In this document: in pieces, positions 1 to 11,847 of the stretch
Layout: the number at the start of each line of letters is the position of its first letter
Position numbering within the stretch: the stretch's first letter is position 1
DNA from: Neospora caninum Liverpool
Taxonomy: Eukaryota > Apicomplexa > Conoidasida > Eucoccidiorida > Sarcocystidae
Length of the DNA: 64,000 nucleotides
Direction: 5' to 3'
Assembly (NCBI RefSeq): GCF_000208865.1
Contig: NC_018393.1
Span: 2,046,001 to 2,110,000 of the forward strand
The notes under the pieces: model-generated
What the model saw: the letters and a program-made list of their open reading frames with translations, nothing else
What the model was told of the DNA's origin: nothing
The model's database searches: none
Translations under genes and position numbers: made by a program

Positions 1-437
1 TAGAATTGCATCCATGACGACGTGTGCGCTGGGCCACGGGACTCAAAACCACTCTTCACATTGCTCAAAGTGCCGGATGACACTAGAGCGCCGGGCGTCC
101 CATATATGCATGTTCAGGGGACCGGGGTACCTGGACTCTTTGAAACGTGGCAACGCCAACCTAGTTGAGGCCAAACGCCGCTGGTCTCAACGTACAGCTG
201 CACCCCAGAAAACGCGAAACACCGGCCATTCTATGCCAGCCTGTTGACGTGTCTACCCACATTTTTGGTCTACACAACAGACATCCGTCGCAGACGGATA
301 CGGCTTATGAACCCGCTTGGTGAATGCCACGTCAGCTGTCATCCCAGATGGCCATCAGGTATACGGCCTTTCTCGCACAGAAGTCAACAGCGACACCCAA
401 TTTATTACGAAAAACAACGCAGTGCCTTATATATAAC
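1..437. other. Spacer downstream of the UTP5-like gene
   Basis: This stretch lies 3' of the minus-strand gene ending at 438 and probably holds its 3' untranslated region. Short reading frames on the plus strand have no recognisable features. I see no RNA gene or repeat. Confidence 0.5.
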
Positions 438-2789
438 TCAAGCATTTGCTCGTTCCTTGTGCACAACAAGGGGCTCCCTTGCCTCTTTCTCCTCCTTCCC
501 CCTTTCTTCTCTCAACCTCTGAACACGCTGCATCTGTTGAAGTAGCAATTCGAGTCTGCCCTTGACCTTTACAAGTGCAGATTCAGACCGACGCCGTTCC
601 TCAACCTGAAGAAGAAGAAGGACAAGTTGCTCCCGGCCCGCGTCTGTTTGAGACAACACAACAGCATGCTGTTTGACGATTTCTTCTATCCAGCCGCCCT
701 TAGTGATGGAAGCAGCTGGGTTTACTTGTTGCTGCTGCACCAGGTGTTGAAGAAGCCGCAGGGCCTGTACTGGCGTCAGCGAACCAACCCCTGCAGCTAC
801 TTCTTTCTTGTCCTTCGCTGTTGACGTTAAGACTGTTTCCAGAAGGCGTGCATCAGACGCTGTAAGAGCCTGGCGCAGAATGACAGCGACATTACTATGT
901 TCCCCTCCAGGAGCGCCTCCAGTTGCGGCGCCAGCTAAACCGAGTCCCTTGGCGTTTGACTGCTTTTTCTTCTTGCCTTCCTCCACTGCTCCACTATCGC
1001 CACTTGCATCTACATCATCTCCATCAGACTCGGTCACAGCCGCGATAGTCCTCTTGAGAGAAGCCGTCGGCAAGGAAACCCTGTTTGCGCCATCATCGCC
1101 TGCACTTGCAGCGGCGCTGCCAGTTTTCTCTCCGGCTTTCCGTGAGTCGCCTCCTGCCGCGCGAACTTCAGACAGCTTCATAGCTTCGACGCATGCAAGG
1201 CCGAATTTCCCACTGTAGCGGGGAAGAAGAGGTAAGTAGAGCTCCTGAGCACTGGAGCGACGTGAAGCGAAACGAGGAAGTAACAGACACTGGAAAAGCG
1301 GTGCAGTGTGGCACCCGCGAACTATACACAAGTGTTGCCTCTCCTGCGCCGGGTGTTCTGTCCCGGCACTATGTCGGCGTTTCTTTGTACTTGAACCGGA
1401 TGGACTCGTCGCATCCTCGTCTCTCGCCCTTCCGCTCTCGTCCAGTTCCTGCATAAACCAGACGCCCGGGGTAGCCACTGCCGCAGCCAGTGCCGGCGCG
1501 GAGTCGAGCGACGCTTTAGGGGATATACACGGAAACGAAACGGAGTCGATTTGTGCAACTTTCACGAGGGAGAACGACTGGCCTTCTGCGCCTGCGTCCC
1601 TTCCCAGCGCCCACACAATGACGGCATTACTGCGCGAGAGCGTGACGATGGCCTGTTGGCTGTACGGATGAGCGGCCTCGTCGTCTCCGCTGTCGGAAGC
1701 GTCTTCCGCGTTCGCTGCATCCCGATTCGTAGGCAGAACCACCTGAATTAGAGGCTCAAAATGGCTTCCGGAGCAGGCAGGCTGCAGCTTTTTCGACTTT
1801 CCCTTCGCAGCAGCCCGCTCCGCTGCATCGGCCGACCGGTCCGGGATCTGCCAGACGACCAGCTGAGCATGTTGTTCGTCTTTCCCACTCCCGCTGAAGA
1901 CCCCAGCCGCGAACCGTGCTCGCTTCTCGAGAGCCACAGCGAACGCACCACCTGATCCGCCGACGAGCTTTGCCCTAGGCCGCTGGTGCTGCACGTCGTA
2001 CAAGACGACGCCGGCACTGCTTCCCAGCTCCGTCGTCCCTCTGCGCATCGCGAGAAGGACAACATCCTCGTCGGCGTCTGTTGACGACGGACTCGCAAAC
2101 AGGTTGTACGGTTTAGAAAGCTCATCTTGTCGCACGACAGTGCCGTCCTCTGGATCGACGGTGACGAGCCTGCTTCCGTCTCTTCCGCCTACCAGGGCCA
2201 CGACGTTCCCGCCCGACGCAGCGGTGCACCCGAGCGCGCGAATTGGGAAGTCCGACGATCCTTTGGTGGAGTCGAACGACGATTCCGCTCCACTGCCGCC
2301 TGCGCTGGATTCCGATGCTTCGCCGAGGTACGTGCTGAACAGCAGCTTGCTGCTCGATGCCGTCACGTCGGCAGATGCCAACATCCCTCGATCTGTGCCG
2401 ATGAGCAAACGCTCTGACATGCGCTGGCCACCAGCGGATGCGCGGGAAACAAAGAGCAGCGACGTGACGCTGTGACCGAGGAACTGCCGCTGCCACTCGA
2501 CTGAGAACCGCGGCTGGTAGTTCGAGACGAAGGACAAACCGGAAACCCCATCACTTTCAGATGCTGAGACTGCATTCGTGCCAAAATCTCCCCCTGACGA
2601 CGCGTCCCATACTTTCACTCGACTCCGGGGAAGCTGGCTGTCGGCGCTTTCAGGACTCGCGCTGCTCGCCACTGCCGTTGCAAGGAATCGCCCCGAGGAC
2701 GAGAACGCCGACAGCGATGCGGGTGGCGGAGGCAAAGGAGCCGGCAGCAAAGCCTCCCTCGAACTTGGATCGGAGGAATGCTTCGGCAT
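438..2789 (-). CDS. Utp12-domain WD-repeat protein, UTP5/WDR43-like (SSU processome)
   Basis: Single uninterrupted exon of 783 codons with an ATG at 2789-2787. Residues ~1-450 are WD40-like: a Ser-rich N-terminus followed by blades with motifs such as VKVWDASSG, QFLGHSVTSLLF and VVWQIPD. A low-complexity acidic/basic linker lies at ~560-630. The C-terminal ~110 residues (about 640-750: VILRQALTASDARLLETVL, LTPVQALRLLQHLV, ending in a helical LELLLQQMQRVQRLREE) fit the Utp12 domain of t-UTP/UTP-A proteins. In yeast and humans, UTP5/WDR43 belongs to the nucleolar subcomplex that binds the 5' ETS and supports pre-18S rRNA processing and Pol I transcription. The length is near that of WDR43 (~680 aa). 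Other Utp12-domain proteins (UTP12/WDR3, PWP2, UTP21) are usually longer, which is why I prefer UTP5. The gene diverges from the UXT-like gene. Confidence 0.72.
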   Translation of the reverse strand: MPKHSSDPSSREALLPAPLPPPPASLSAFSSSGRFLATAVASSASPESADSQLPRSRVKVWDASSGGDFGTNAVSASESDGVSGLSFVSNYQPRFSVEWQRQFLGHSVTSLLFVSRASAGGQRMSERLLIGTDRGMLASADVTASSSKLLFSTYLGEASESSAGGSGAESSFDSTKGSSDFPIRALGCTAASGGNVVALVGGRDGSRLVTVDPEDGTVVRQDELSKPYNLFASPSSTDADEDVVLLAMRRGTTELGSSAGVVLYDVQHQRPRAKLVGGSGGAFAVALEKRARFAAGVFSGSGKDEQHAQLVVWQIPDRSADAAERAAAKGKSKKLQPACSGSHFEPLIQVVLPTNRDAANAEDASDSGDDEAAHPYSQQAIVTLSRSNAVIVWALGRDAGAEGQSFSLVKVAQIDSVSFPCISPKASLDSAPALAAAVATPGVWFMQELDESGRARDEDATSPSGSSTKKRRHSAGTEHPAQERQHLCIVRGCHTAPLFQCLLLPRFASRRSSAQELYLPLLPRYSGKFGLACVEAMKLSEVRAAGGDSRKAGEKTGSAAASAGDDGANRVSLPTASLKRTIAAVTESDGDDVDASGDSGAVEEGKKKKQSNAKGLGLAGAATGGAPGGEHSNVAVILRQALTASDARLLETVLTSTAKDKKEVAAGVGSLTPVQALRLLQHLVQQQQVNPAASITKGGWIEEIVKQHAVVLSQTDAGREQLVLLLLQVEERRRSESALVKVKGRLELLLQQMQRVQRLREERGKEEKEAREPLVVHKERANA

Positions 2790-4551
2790 TTTTAAAAGTA
2801 AAAGGGAGGGAACAGAAAGAGGGAAAGCAACTTCGTCAGAGAGAGTTCGACTTCTCTAAAGACACCGACACAGCGCCCGGAACGACCTGAAAGGGAGAGG
2901 TGTAGGCCCAGATTGCTACGTAGAGACACTTCTAGCGCGAAGCACACACATATCAAGCCTCACAGAACACTTTCTCCGCAACGTCTGCGGGGGTGTATTT
3001 AGCACCTTCCCAGACCGTCAAGGAAAAGCTGTGACCGACAAACTCAGCGCCAGATGTCAACACGGGAAATCCGTGCGCTGGGGGAGGGAGAACAACGGGG
3101 AGAATTCGGACAAGGTCGATGGCCGTTCAGACAGATTTGCCCTTCAGACAGGAAAAAAAGACACAGTGAGGAGGATGGAAAACGCCTTTCACGAAACGAG
3201 GGAACGGAACCACCTCCAGGAATACAGCGATGTGCAATTTTGTTTAGACGCTTGTGGGGCCAGTAGGGAAACCGACGCTGACCAGAAGAGCAGCTTGAGG
3301 CGAGAATCCCTCCTTTCCCTTCGATGAGTCTGACGGTGTGCTTTTCCCCCCCATTGAAATTTTGGGGAGCAGAAAACGTTGTTCGAACTGCCTTGTTCCG
3401 TCGGCCAAGGCGACGTCCTTGGGCCCGTCCCACAACGCCGGGATACCGGAGAAAAACAGAGCAGGCCCGCCCATGCACCGTATTTGCCGGTTCTCGCCAG
3501 CGCTAGCTGAACTGAATGCTTGTTTAAAAATACGAGAGCGAAACTGAAGAAAAAGTAGATGCGGAAAAGAAAAACAGCTGAAGTTGAACTACAAGATTTC
3601 CGGTTCCAAGAGTGAGGTGAAAATCGACGGGGAGAGAAAAGAAGCCCCGCTCGACAGCAGAGCGCAAGCCCGCGGCCGCCTGGGCGAGTCTTTTTTTCGT
3701 GGTTTCGCCTTTTGCATGTGCAAGCACAGTCCCAACGAGGGTCCGTCGAATTCTGAATTCTTCATTCCGCCTCGCACAGGAAGAGAGAAAACTGACGGAA
3801 TTCCCATTCCGGCCTCTGTTCTATAGGAGAGACTCCAGAACCGCCGTCGCCGTGTTGTCCTAGAATCGCCTCGTGTGCCAACCGATGCTTCTTTTCCGCA
3901 TGACATGAAGGGGGCGAAAGGATGGCGGTGTTGAGGCCGCATTTCTCTGAACGGAACGGAGACTAGAGCTTCGCGGCTCGAGTGTGTGGACGTCCGATAT
4001 CTTTGCAAGTCTCCCGCGTCCTTGGTAGGCTCTGAACCTGCTGCTTCGTCCACGGGCGGCGGATCTCGCCGTCCGTTCTAAGAAATTCTACATCGCTGCT
4101 GAACTCTGCGCTGTCTGTACAGCTGGCCATGTGTACACGGTGAATGCACTCTACAGCATTCACTTCCACTTCTCTGCAGTGAGAACTGCCCCTCGTGTTT
4201 TCGGATCGGATGTACCGCATGACCTGCTGTCTCACCACCGAACGCGTACTTCGCCGTCTCATATTGGGTCGTCTCGTAAGGCGGCGTCTCTCGCGCCCCT
4301 TCATATCTCGCCCTTTCATAAACTCCGCATTCAGCCGCTGTCTTCCTCATAGACAGCTTTTGTTCTCCCCATAGCAACGGAAACCTGCGTCCCGACTCAC
4401 TCGCTAGACGCCAGCGCGGCGTTTCGATTCCGGTTGCGAGCCCGCCCGCTCTCCCACCCTGTCCGTCGTTCGCAGGCGAGTCTCTGACACGGAGGTAACT
4501 GCCGAGTTCCCGAGGGACATTCACGCGCTTCAGTCCCAATTGAGTACGACG
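2790..4551. promoter_or_regulatory. Divergent intergenic region between UTP5-like and UXT-like genes
   Basis: The 1.76 kb between the two divergent start codons must contain both promoters and 5' leaders. There is no TATA-like element in a meaningful position, as is usual for coccidians. Several 60-200 codon frames overlap on both strands without domain character. No specific regulatory motif can be assigned by eye. Confidence 0.45.
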
Positions 4552-6806
4552 ATGGCTGGGATGGCAGGCGGAGAAAGTGTGGATCTCCAGCAACTCGTGC
4601 TGAGAAGCGAGACCGTCGTCGACGATGTGCTGCGCCAGCAACTCAAGGAGGTCCAGCGCCAACAGGAAAAAGTCTTTCACGAACTGCTGAGCGTGTACGC
4701 GCGAGTGCTGCGTAAAAGCAACGGATCCTTTCCTCGAACAGGATCAGCGAGTTTCAAACAGAAATAGAAACGAGGCCTGTACCGTTTCAGTCGCTACGAA
4801 GCCAGCCAGGCGTCTACGAATATAGCGTGGACACGTGGCCACAGTGCAGTGTGTGTCACCTTGCTCTCACGGCGAAGGGGAAAAAGGGATCGAATCCGAA
4901 GGTCTGGTCGCGGCTTCCTTTTTTCCTGTCTTTTCTTCGCTTCTTGCACATCCCAGTGCCCTCCTTGTTTCTTTTCGTTTCGCTGTTTTCGCGTTCCTCG
5001 TCGCTGTTGGAATGCCCAATTGCAGACCAACTGAGTGCGATCAGCCTCTCGGGCGCTGCTTGTACACTGCAGCTGCGCGGCAGCTGTCCCGCCCGAAATC
5101 GCTACATCCCTTGTGTGGTTTTCTGCCTGCGGCGCAGACAACGCCTGTTGGACTGCCTCCCCCTTCTTCAGCTCCAGCAGAAACAGCAGCTGAGGGCCAT
5201 GCGGCGACACCGCAAGGCGCTTCGCAAGCTCCGTCTTCTCGCAGGGCCGGAGGAGGCGTCTTCGGATTCGGACGAAGGCAGAGAAGCAGATGAGGAGCGC
5301 CGCACGACAGCGCAGGGAAAGAACGAGAAGGCGGCCCCAAGCGAACCGAAGAAAACGGACTGTCCTCCCGTCCCTGTGGACGCACTGGTGAATATCGGGT
5401 GTAACACCTATCTCAAAGCGCGAGGGTAAGGACAGAACAACGGCGCCAAGGAAGAGAAAACTAACAGGATGAAAGAGACAAATCTTCGCCACGTATCACC
5501 CGTGCACACACACGGCATGCTGAAATTCATGGAAGAAACGCGCATCTGCCCTCATGCGTAGACACAGCGCGGATCTGGACACAACGCTGCGTCTCGATAT
5601 CCTGTCACCGGCACTTGCGAGTGCTGTACCAGCCTCGCGGGGAAATGTCGCTTGGACGGATGTTCTGGCAGGCACGTGCTTTAACGCGGTTCGTTGCCTG
5701 TGCTCAGTGGCCGCCGTGAGAAGCTACATAGGCTGTTCGTTTTGGGGTTCCTTTGAAGTCAGTGCTCCAAGCCGCCGCTGCCCCCCAGATGCGGGCGTTT
5801 GCGCGAAATGTGTGCGAAGAGTTCTGCTGGAATGGCCGCATGCAGCGACGACATCGGAAAGCTCCTGATCAAGGTCGGCTTCCAATTCTACCTCGAAATG
5901 ACTCTCGAAGAAGCAGCGGACTTTCTCACCCAGAAAGAAGCGATCTTGCTCAAGTAAGCAAAACGTAGCTACAAAAGTAACTCTCTTCATATATATGTAT
6001 ATACATATTGTAGACGTATGTCTTTATATACGGATGGACATCTAGATCTATCGATGCAGGCTTGGCGTAGATAGGCTCCTGTTTTCTCTGTTGCTTTTGC
6101 GTAGGTTGCCAGATAGATTCGTTTCGCGTGCGGGAATGCCGGTGGGACGCATTCCGAATTGCTTTGCCGCTTGCGGTCTGTCGTGTGTCCTCTGTTGTTG
6201 CGCATTTACTCATTTCGTCTCTCGCACAAGGTGCCTGGCCGTTGTGTCAGTTGACGTTTCCCGTGTTTGTATCCGACGCAGAAAGTACGACCACTGGAGC
6301 GCCAAGTGTGCGGACATGAAGGCTCAAATTCAGGTGGTAAGTGAGGCAAGCGAGACGCGCCCTGGGATCTTTGCTTACTTGTCCTGTTCCGACTTGCCGC
6401 TCGTCACCCTCGGACCTCTTGACAGCTGCCATGAGAACGGTTCCCTTCGTTCTCCTGGTGACAACGCCTCCATGTTCATTCACGTCTTTTGAGCTCTGCG
6501 CTCTCCCACGGGCACCTGATGCCTCTGGTTCTCTCTCCGCCTCTCCCCAAATTTCCTTGGTGCTCTGTGGAACATGGTCTCGACGTACACGCATCGCCTG
6601 CTACACCTTTGGAGATAGTTGCGTGTATGCCATCGGAGAAGAAAAGGTTTCCGTCAACGTCGTGGATATAGTGTGTTCGCCTGTGGAGTGTTTCTCGTTT
6701 TCCAAATGGGCTTCGCTTTCTGTGCGCCGCTGCGTTTCTTCAGTTGCTGCAAGCAATCGCGGCGGTTGTGGAGGAACCGGCGCTTCGAGCGTTTCCTTAC
6801 GCCTGA
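4552..6806 (+). CDS. UXT-like prefoldin-alpha family protein (five exons)
   Basis: Modelled exons: 4552-4711, 5026-5425, 5846-5953, 6282-6336, 6744-6806 (786 nt, 261 aa, phases consistent). Exon 1 gives the first coiled-coil helix (VLRSETVVDDVLRQQLKEVQ), close to the start of UXT. The end of exon 2 (VDALVNIGCNTYLKARG) and exon 3 (DIGKLLIKVGFQFYLEMTL, EEAADFLTQKEAILLK) reproduce the beta-hairpin core of UXT, and exons 4-5 give the second helix (DMKAQIQVLLQAIAAVVEE). UXT is a prefoldin-alpha subunit of the R2TP/URI prefoldin-like complex and a transcription cofactor. Human UXT is 157 aa. The extra length here is a Gln/Arg/Asp/Glu-rich insertion in exon 2 between the first helix and the hairpin. 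The exon 2 start is the least certain boundary: 5026 is in phase and follows a pyrimidine tract, but a shorter exon is possible. An upstream TTG at 4540 is not used as the start. Confidence 0.75.
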
Positions 6807-7590
6807 GGTTCTTCCGACAGCGGATGCCTTTACTGATAGCCGATCGCCGCTGCTTCTCGCGTCCGTGCTCTCCCCCTATTCAACTCTTCAGGTGTATACA
6901 CATCTATCTTCACTCTTTCGCCCGTCTAGTTCCCCATGCACGTATGCATAAAACATTGCGATGTACACGTGTGTGACTGTCACTCTCTCGCTCTCTCCTT
7001 GTATATCTATATATTGAAGTTATGTGTTTGGTGTCCGCCATGAGACCCCACACAAGGATGGATTGTATTTTCGTTATTTTCTAAAGTGTGCAACTGCATG
7101 CACAGGATTGACTTGGGATTGTCAACGGATTCAGAAACGGAGCTTTCCTGCGTCGGACAGGTCTAGGGAATCTTTCCCATGCCTTGCCTACCTGGCTGGC
7201 TCCCCGCCCAGATTTTCTGCAGAGTTTCTCTCCAGTGTACAGTCGAAGTGGGGAGAATTCATAGACAAATCCGGTGTCATGCCGACTAGAGCGCGGCTGT
7301 TGCCGGGAGAGTCGAGGCGGTGGCAGTGGCCCTTGTCTCATTCGCACCACCACAACACGAATCTGGAGAAAACGAGTTTGCCGTGGGACTTGGCAAAGAG
7401 CGCGCACCATTTTAGATCTGAGGAACCATGAGGCACCTTAGCAAAGTGAGAAACGACAGGCAAGATGCGTGAGCGTCCCCTGTTGACGAAACACTCCAAC
7501 GTAGAGCGTTCTTCATTACTTGCATGTCTGAGCACACTTCCCGTCGTACAGCCGACGGCATCCCACGTTCATCCCTTTCTCTCCCCCTGC

Positions 7591-7634
<44 letters not shown>

Positions 7635-10600
7635 CGTGTATCTCTCTAGATACTGGATATCTGCCTGTGTGGAGTGACCCACTGACAGCCTACATTTGTA
7701 AACAAGTGCAAATAATTGTAGGTGTCCTCGGCACTCGCCTTCACTCTCAAGACTTCGTAGTTGGGGGGGAGAGGACTGGCGTGGTTGTGTGTGGTTTTCG
7801 CAGAAGAATCCCCTGTGGGAGGTCCATTTCGCTTAGGGTGGCATTTGCATTCTTGGAGGAACCTCCTCGTCACTTGCCCCCCCACGGGGAAATGCGTATT
7901 TCTTCGAAGCCTCTCACTTGAGATGAGAAAGCATCGCCGGTCGACACATCCCACCCTTCCCCCCTATGACATTCTTTTGAAGTGACACTGCCAGAGTGCC
8001 ACTCACACGCGCTGTCCCTGCTGAGTGTCGGCAAAACCGTCTCTCACTTGGCGTGCTAGCCTTTTCACATGTCGAATGCCTTTTTGCTTGCGGCAGCCTT
8101 CCCACTTTTGTAGTCCTCTCTGTGTAGACAGTAGTGTCTTGTTGACTTCACGTGTCCTTGAGGCGAGAATCCTTCGACTGTGCAGATGCGCCGCCTTTCT
8201 ACCGAGACATTCTCTCGTTGATTGCTTCCTGGCCGTCACCGATAGGCTCTGACCGGAGCATACGGTAACTTCTTTGTATAGGTTCGGCAGCAATCCTCTC
8301 GGACCACCGTCTTCTCACTCAACGGAGAGAGGGCGACCGCCGAGCTGCGCTCATCGCGCCCGGCTCGGGCAAGCCGGAAACGAAACAGCCCTGCATGTAG
8401 CTGTTCTAACCAGGGGTTTCCCGAAGGATAGGCGGGATCTGCCTTTCCATCTTCAGGACTCCCGTCGAAGCCTACCCAGCGACGTTTGCTGTCAGTCAGG
8501 TTCGTGAGGACATGGACTCTCCCAGCACTCGCCTCCCTGTTTTTCCCGCGTGGTCGTCGCCAGAGAGGCCGGCGAAGAACCCCTTTTTCTGGATTGCTTC
8601 GCCGCCTTTTCGGTCGCGCCGCTTCCTTCTTTTCTGTCGACAACGTGAAACGAAAGACAGTGCCTTTTCTGTGTGCGTGCGGTGCCCGCCGCTGACTCCA
8701 CAGGCTGGTCACGCACTGCGCATGCACTGACTTCGACTCAAAAGCGCAAGCAGACGCAGCCCCTAGATCTTTTGTTTCTGGGTCTCCACCTCCGCTGTGC
8801 TTCCTTGTGCCTGGTCTTCTCTGCCTCTTTCTCTTCCCGAGGTGATTCTTTCTGGTTCTTCGCGGGCTTTCTGCTCGTAGCTGACCTCTCCGCTTTCCCA
8901 GCAGAGGCCGAGAGCTCCAGACACTCAAAGCCTGACGGCAGTCGTCAGACAGCTGCCTTCTCTCCGGTTCGGATAAATTCCGTTCCTCGACTGAAAAAAA
9001 AGGGACAGTCGGGAAACATTGGCGATCGGTGGCGCTTGTCGGTGAAATGGCGTGAAGAAAGGTCTTCTCAAAGAGCGGCGATCGAATAACCTCTGCAAAG
9101 AGTCGTGCTCTAGGGGTGTCTCGCCGCCCGTTTCCCTCCCACGCCATCGGTGTTTCGACCAAAAAAAGTACACTGTCTTCCTCTTTCGTTTCCGTGCGTT
9201 GCCTCGATTTTTTTCGCTTGTCTCGCCTCGCTTCTGCCAGTCTCGTTGTCTTGCTGCGCGAACGGAAACGGCCAGTTCTCTCGGTTTTCCGGGCGGAAAA
9301 AAGATCGCAAGGCCTGGGCCACTGCTTCGGGCGCTCTTGTTTTTCTTTTTCTGCTCCTCGTCTCTCTTCCCCGCTTTTTATGTCCGCATGCTTAAGAGCG
9401 TCTTTGCCTCCGCCATTGCGCGCGCATTGTCACCATTCACAATCCTTCTGTTCGCCTCACTCTTCCGAGTTTTATGCCGAGTTGTTAACCTTCTCAACTC
9501 ATTGCTCTCCGCAAGATCGGCTGTCGCTCTCCACCTCCCAAAGTCTGGTGTCTCCTCTGATCGACGCTGCCTTGTTCGCGTGTCTATCTTTGTCTTGCCT
9601 CGTCTGCTGCTTATTTCATCGCCCTCCGCTGTTTCGTCTCTCTGTCTCGGGTTTCTCTTTCCCCTGTCCTCCCCTCGGCTGCCTCTCTCTCCACGTGTCA
9701 TCGGTCTCCACGTAGCACTTGTCAGTCTGTCTCCCCACTTTTGTTTGCTTCATCCACCCGTGTCCTGCCTTCCTCCCTTCATTTTTGTGCCATCCCGACT
9801 CCTTTTGTTGTCTGTGTCGCTCTCTCGTTGTCCTCCTTTATGTCTTGCTTTGCTTGGCCTTCTTCGTTCCTCCTCGTGCCATCCTCATTCGCCCCTGGAG
9901 GCTGGTTGTACGCTTCCTCGCCCTCTTTGCCAAGTCTTGAGTGGGCCGCCCACGCTCTTCCCAGCTGCCTGTACAGCCCTTGGAACCTTCCCGTCTCGGC
10001 CCCTCGCTGTGACACGCCGTTGCGTTTTGGAAGTGCTCTGCATGCCGTCTTCCCTTTTTCCACTCTCGGTCGTCTTCTCGTTCAAGCGCCTTTTGCTGAG
10101 GAAGATGAGGAACTTCGGTTGAGAGTCTTCCGCTCCGTCCCCGCTCTCCAGAGGTGACAAAAGGCCCCGGCGTATCGACCGCGGCGGCAAACCCGGACGA
10201 TTTCTGTCGCGCGCTCCTGGGGGATCAATCTGTTTCTCCCTAACTCCATGAGAAGCCTTTCTTCCCATTATTCACGGTGCATATAAACTTGGAAGAGAGA
10301 CTGAGACCATCCGCGAGAGGGAAAGAGAAAGCGCACGAATGGTTGTCAAGAACGAGAAAGGTCAGTGCTCCACCTCCACACAGGCATTCCACAGATGCAT
10401 CTGGGCATCGCGACCTGCGTGCTGCCCAGGTGCATAACAGGTGTATGCTTCACAAAAAGGCGCAGAGGAAAATGTAGACATATTGGCCTTTGACTGGCTC
10501 CTCGTCAACTGAGAGCGCGCTTCCTCTCTTGGTTTCCTTTCTGGTGTTGGAACGCGTCGTCTGCGCCGTCTCCGCTTTGAACGCCCAACTCTCCATCAGG

Positions 10601-11181
10601 ATCCGGTGAACGCGAATCTGGAGAGGGCTGAGCAAACATGCTTTTATGTTGTCGCGCACCCGTTTTGACTTCTCATGTATGTTGATTGCATGATTCGTCC
10701 TCCCAACCGTCGGCCTGCCTCCTCACGTGCTTCGTCGAGTCGACATCTCGGAAAAGAAACTCTCTATGCGCTTTCTCCTGTAAAAAACGAAGCGACAGGG
10801 CATGCATGCATGCATTTTCGGAGAAGAGACCTCAACTGGAGCGAACAGAAAGAGAGGATGTACCAGCTTCCATCTGGGGAGAAGATTGTCTGTTGGGGAC
10901 AGCGCTGCTGTCGAAACCAAGCGTTTCTCCCTCGGGTTAAACCTGATTCCCGGCGCCTGTTTCTCCCGGGTCTTTGTCGTTCGGTCGCCTGCTGAGTTGT
11001 CTCCTCGGTTCCCCTTCGCTCCCTTGATTTCTCATACTCTCCGCTCATTCGTCCCTTTCTGCTTCCTCTTCCTTCATGTTCTCGGTTTCGTTGTTTTCCT
11101 TTCCCGTCGCGCTTCCCCTACTCCTCAACATCCCCTTTGTTCTTTTCCTCCCCACTGTTACTTCCCTTCTCTTTTTCTGCG
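6807..11181. other. 4.4-kb spacer, A-poor pyrimidine-rich between about 8.2 and 10.2 kb
   Basis: This region separates the UXT-like stop from the TFIIE beta start on the same strand. It should include the 3' UTR of the first gene and the promoter and leader of the second. From about 8.2 to 10.2 kb the plus strand is rich in T and C and poor in A. This leaves long frames open on both strands (for example 9052-10122 plus and 8236-9162 minus). Every stop codon on either strand needs an A on the plus strand, so the openness is expected from composition. None of the frames shows a domain. A (TA)n run lies at 7594-7630. Confidence 0.5.
7594..7630. repeat. (TA)n microsatellite
   Basis: About 18 TA units in the spacer downstream of the UXT-like gene. 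Comparable runs occur at 11812-11845, 13702-13726, 30211-30263, 35311-35340, 37417-37436 and 37453-37478, mostly inside introns. Confidence 0.95.
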
Positions 11182-11809
11182 ATGGCGTTTGCGAGCGATG
11201 TCTCCAAGATGATGATGGCGGCGCACCCGCCGCCTGCTGGCCGTCTGGCGATGGCGTCCGGCGCCTCGTCTCTTCTCCAGCGGAGCAACAGTTCGGGCTC
11301 TCTGTCGTCTCAGATGAGTTTCTCGTCGACCGCGCGCGGAGCGCTCCGGCCTCCCGGAGCGTCGGAGAAGTCCCAGCCGTTCCTCGGAGCCGCAGGCGCA
11401 ACTTCGCGCACACCTGCGGGAGGGAACGGCGCGTTTCTCGCCTCGCACTTGCCGCTAGGTCGCGCAGCTGGGTCTGCTGTCTCGGGCCTCGACGCACGCC
11501 CCAGTCTCCGCCTGTCTCCTGGAGACGGGAAGCCGCGCGCAGGCTCTGCCGTTAGTGCGCCGAGTCAGGCGGCGCAGGGGATGGTTGTGGTCTTTCGCGG
11601 GCAGCAAACCGGCGTCGGCTTTCTGCTGAACAAACTCCTCGAGCTCCTTAAGAAGGAAGCTGGCCGCAGCTTCCACGTCAAGGAAATTGAGAAGAGCCTC
11701 ATTCAGATGGGCTTCACAGGCCTCCACCCCTTCTTCCAACCCAGTACGGCGATGCAACAACTTGCAACGCACAACCCAGACTCCTCGATATGTAGCTCCA
11801 AAACCACGT

Positions 11810-11847
<38 letters not shown>

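Noticed and set aside
8236..9162. 308-codon open frame on the minus strand
   Set aside because: Begins with TTG (first in-frame ATG at 9147), has Arg/Lys/Ser-rich composition and lies in the same A-poor tract where stops are rare on both strands. No family resemblance.
9052..10122. 356-codon open frame on the plus strand
   Set aside because: Leu/Ser/Arg/Pro/Phe-rich translation of a pyrimidine-rich, A-poor tract. No ATG at its start, no domain, and equally open frames overlap on other strands.
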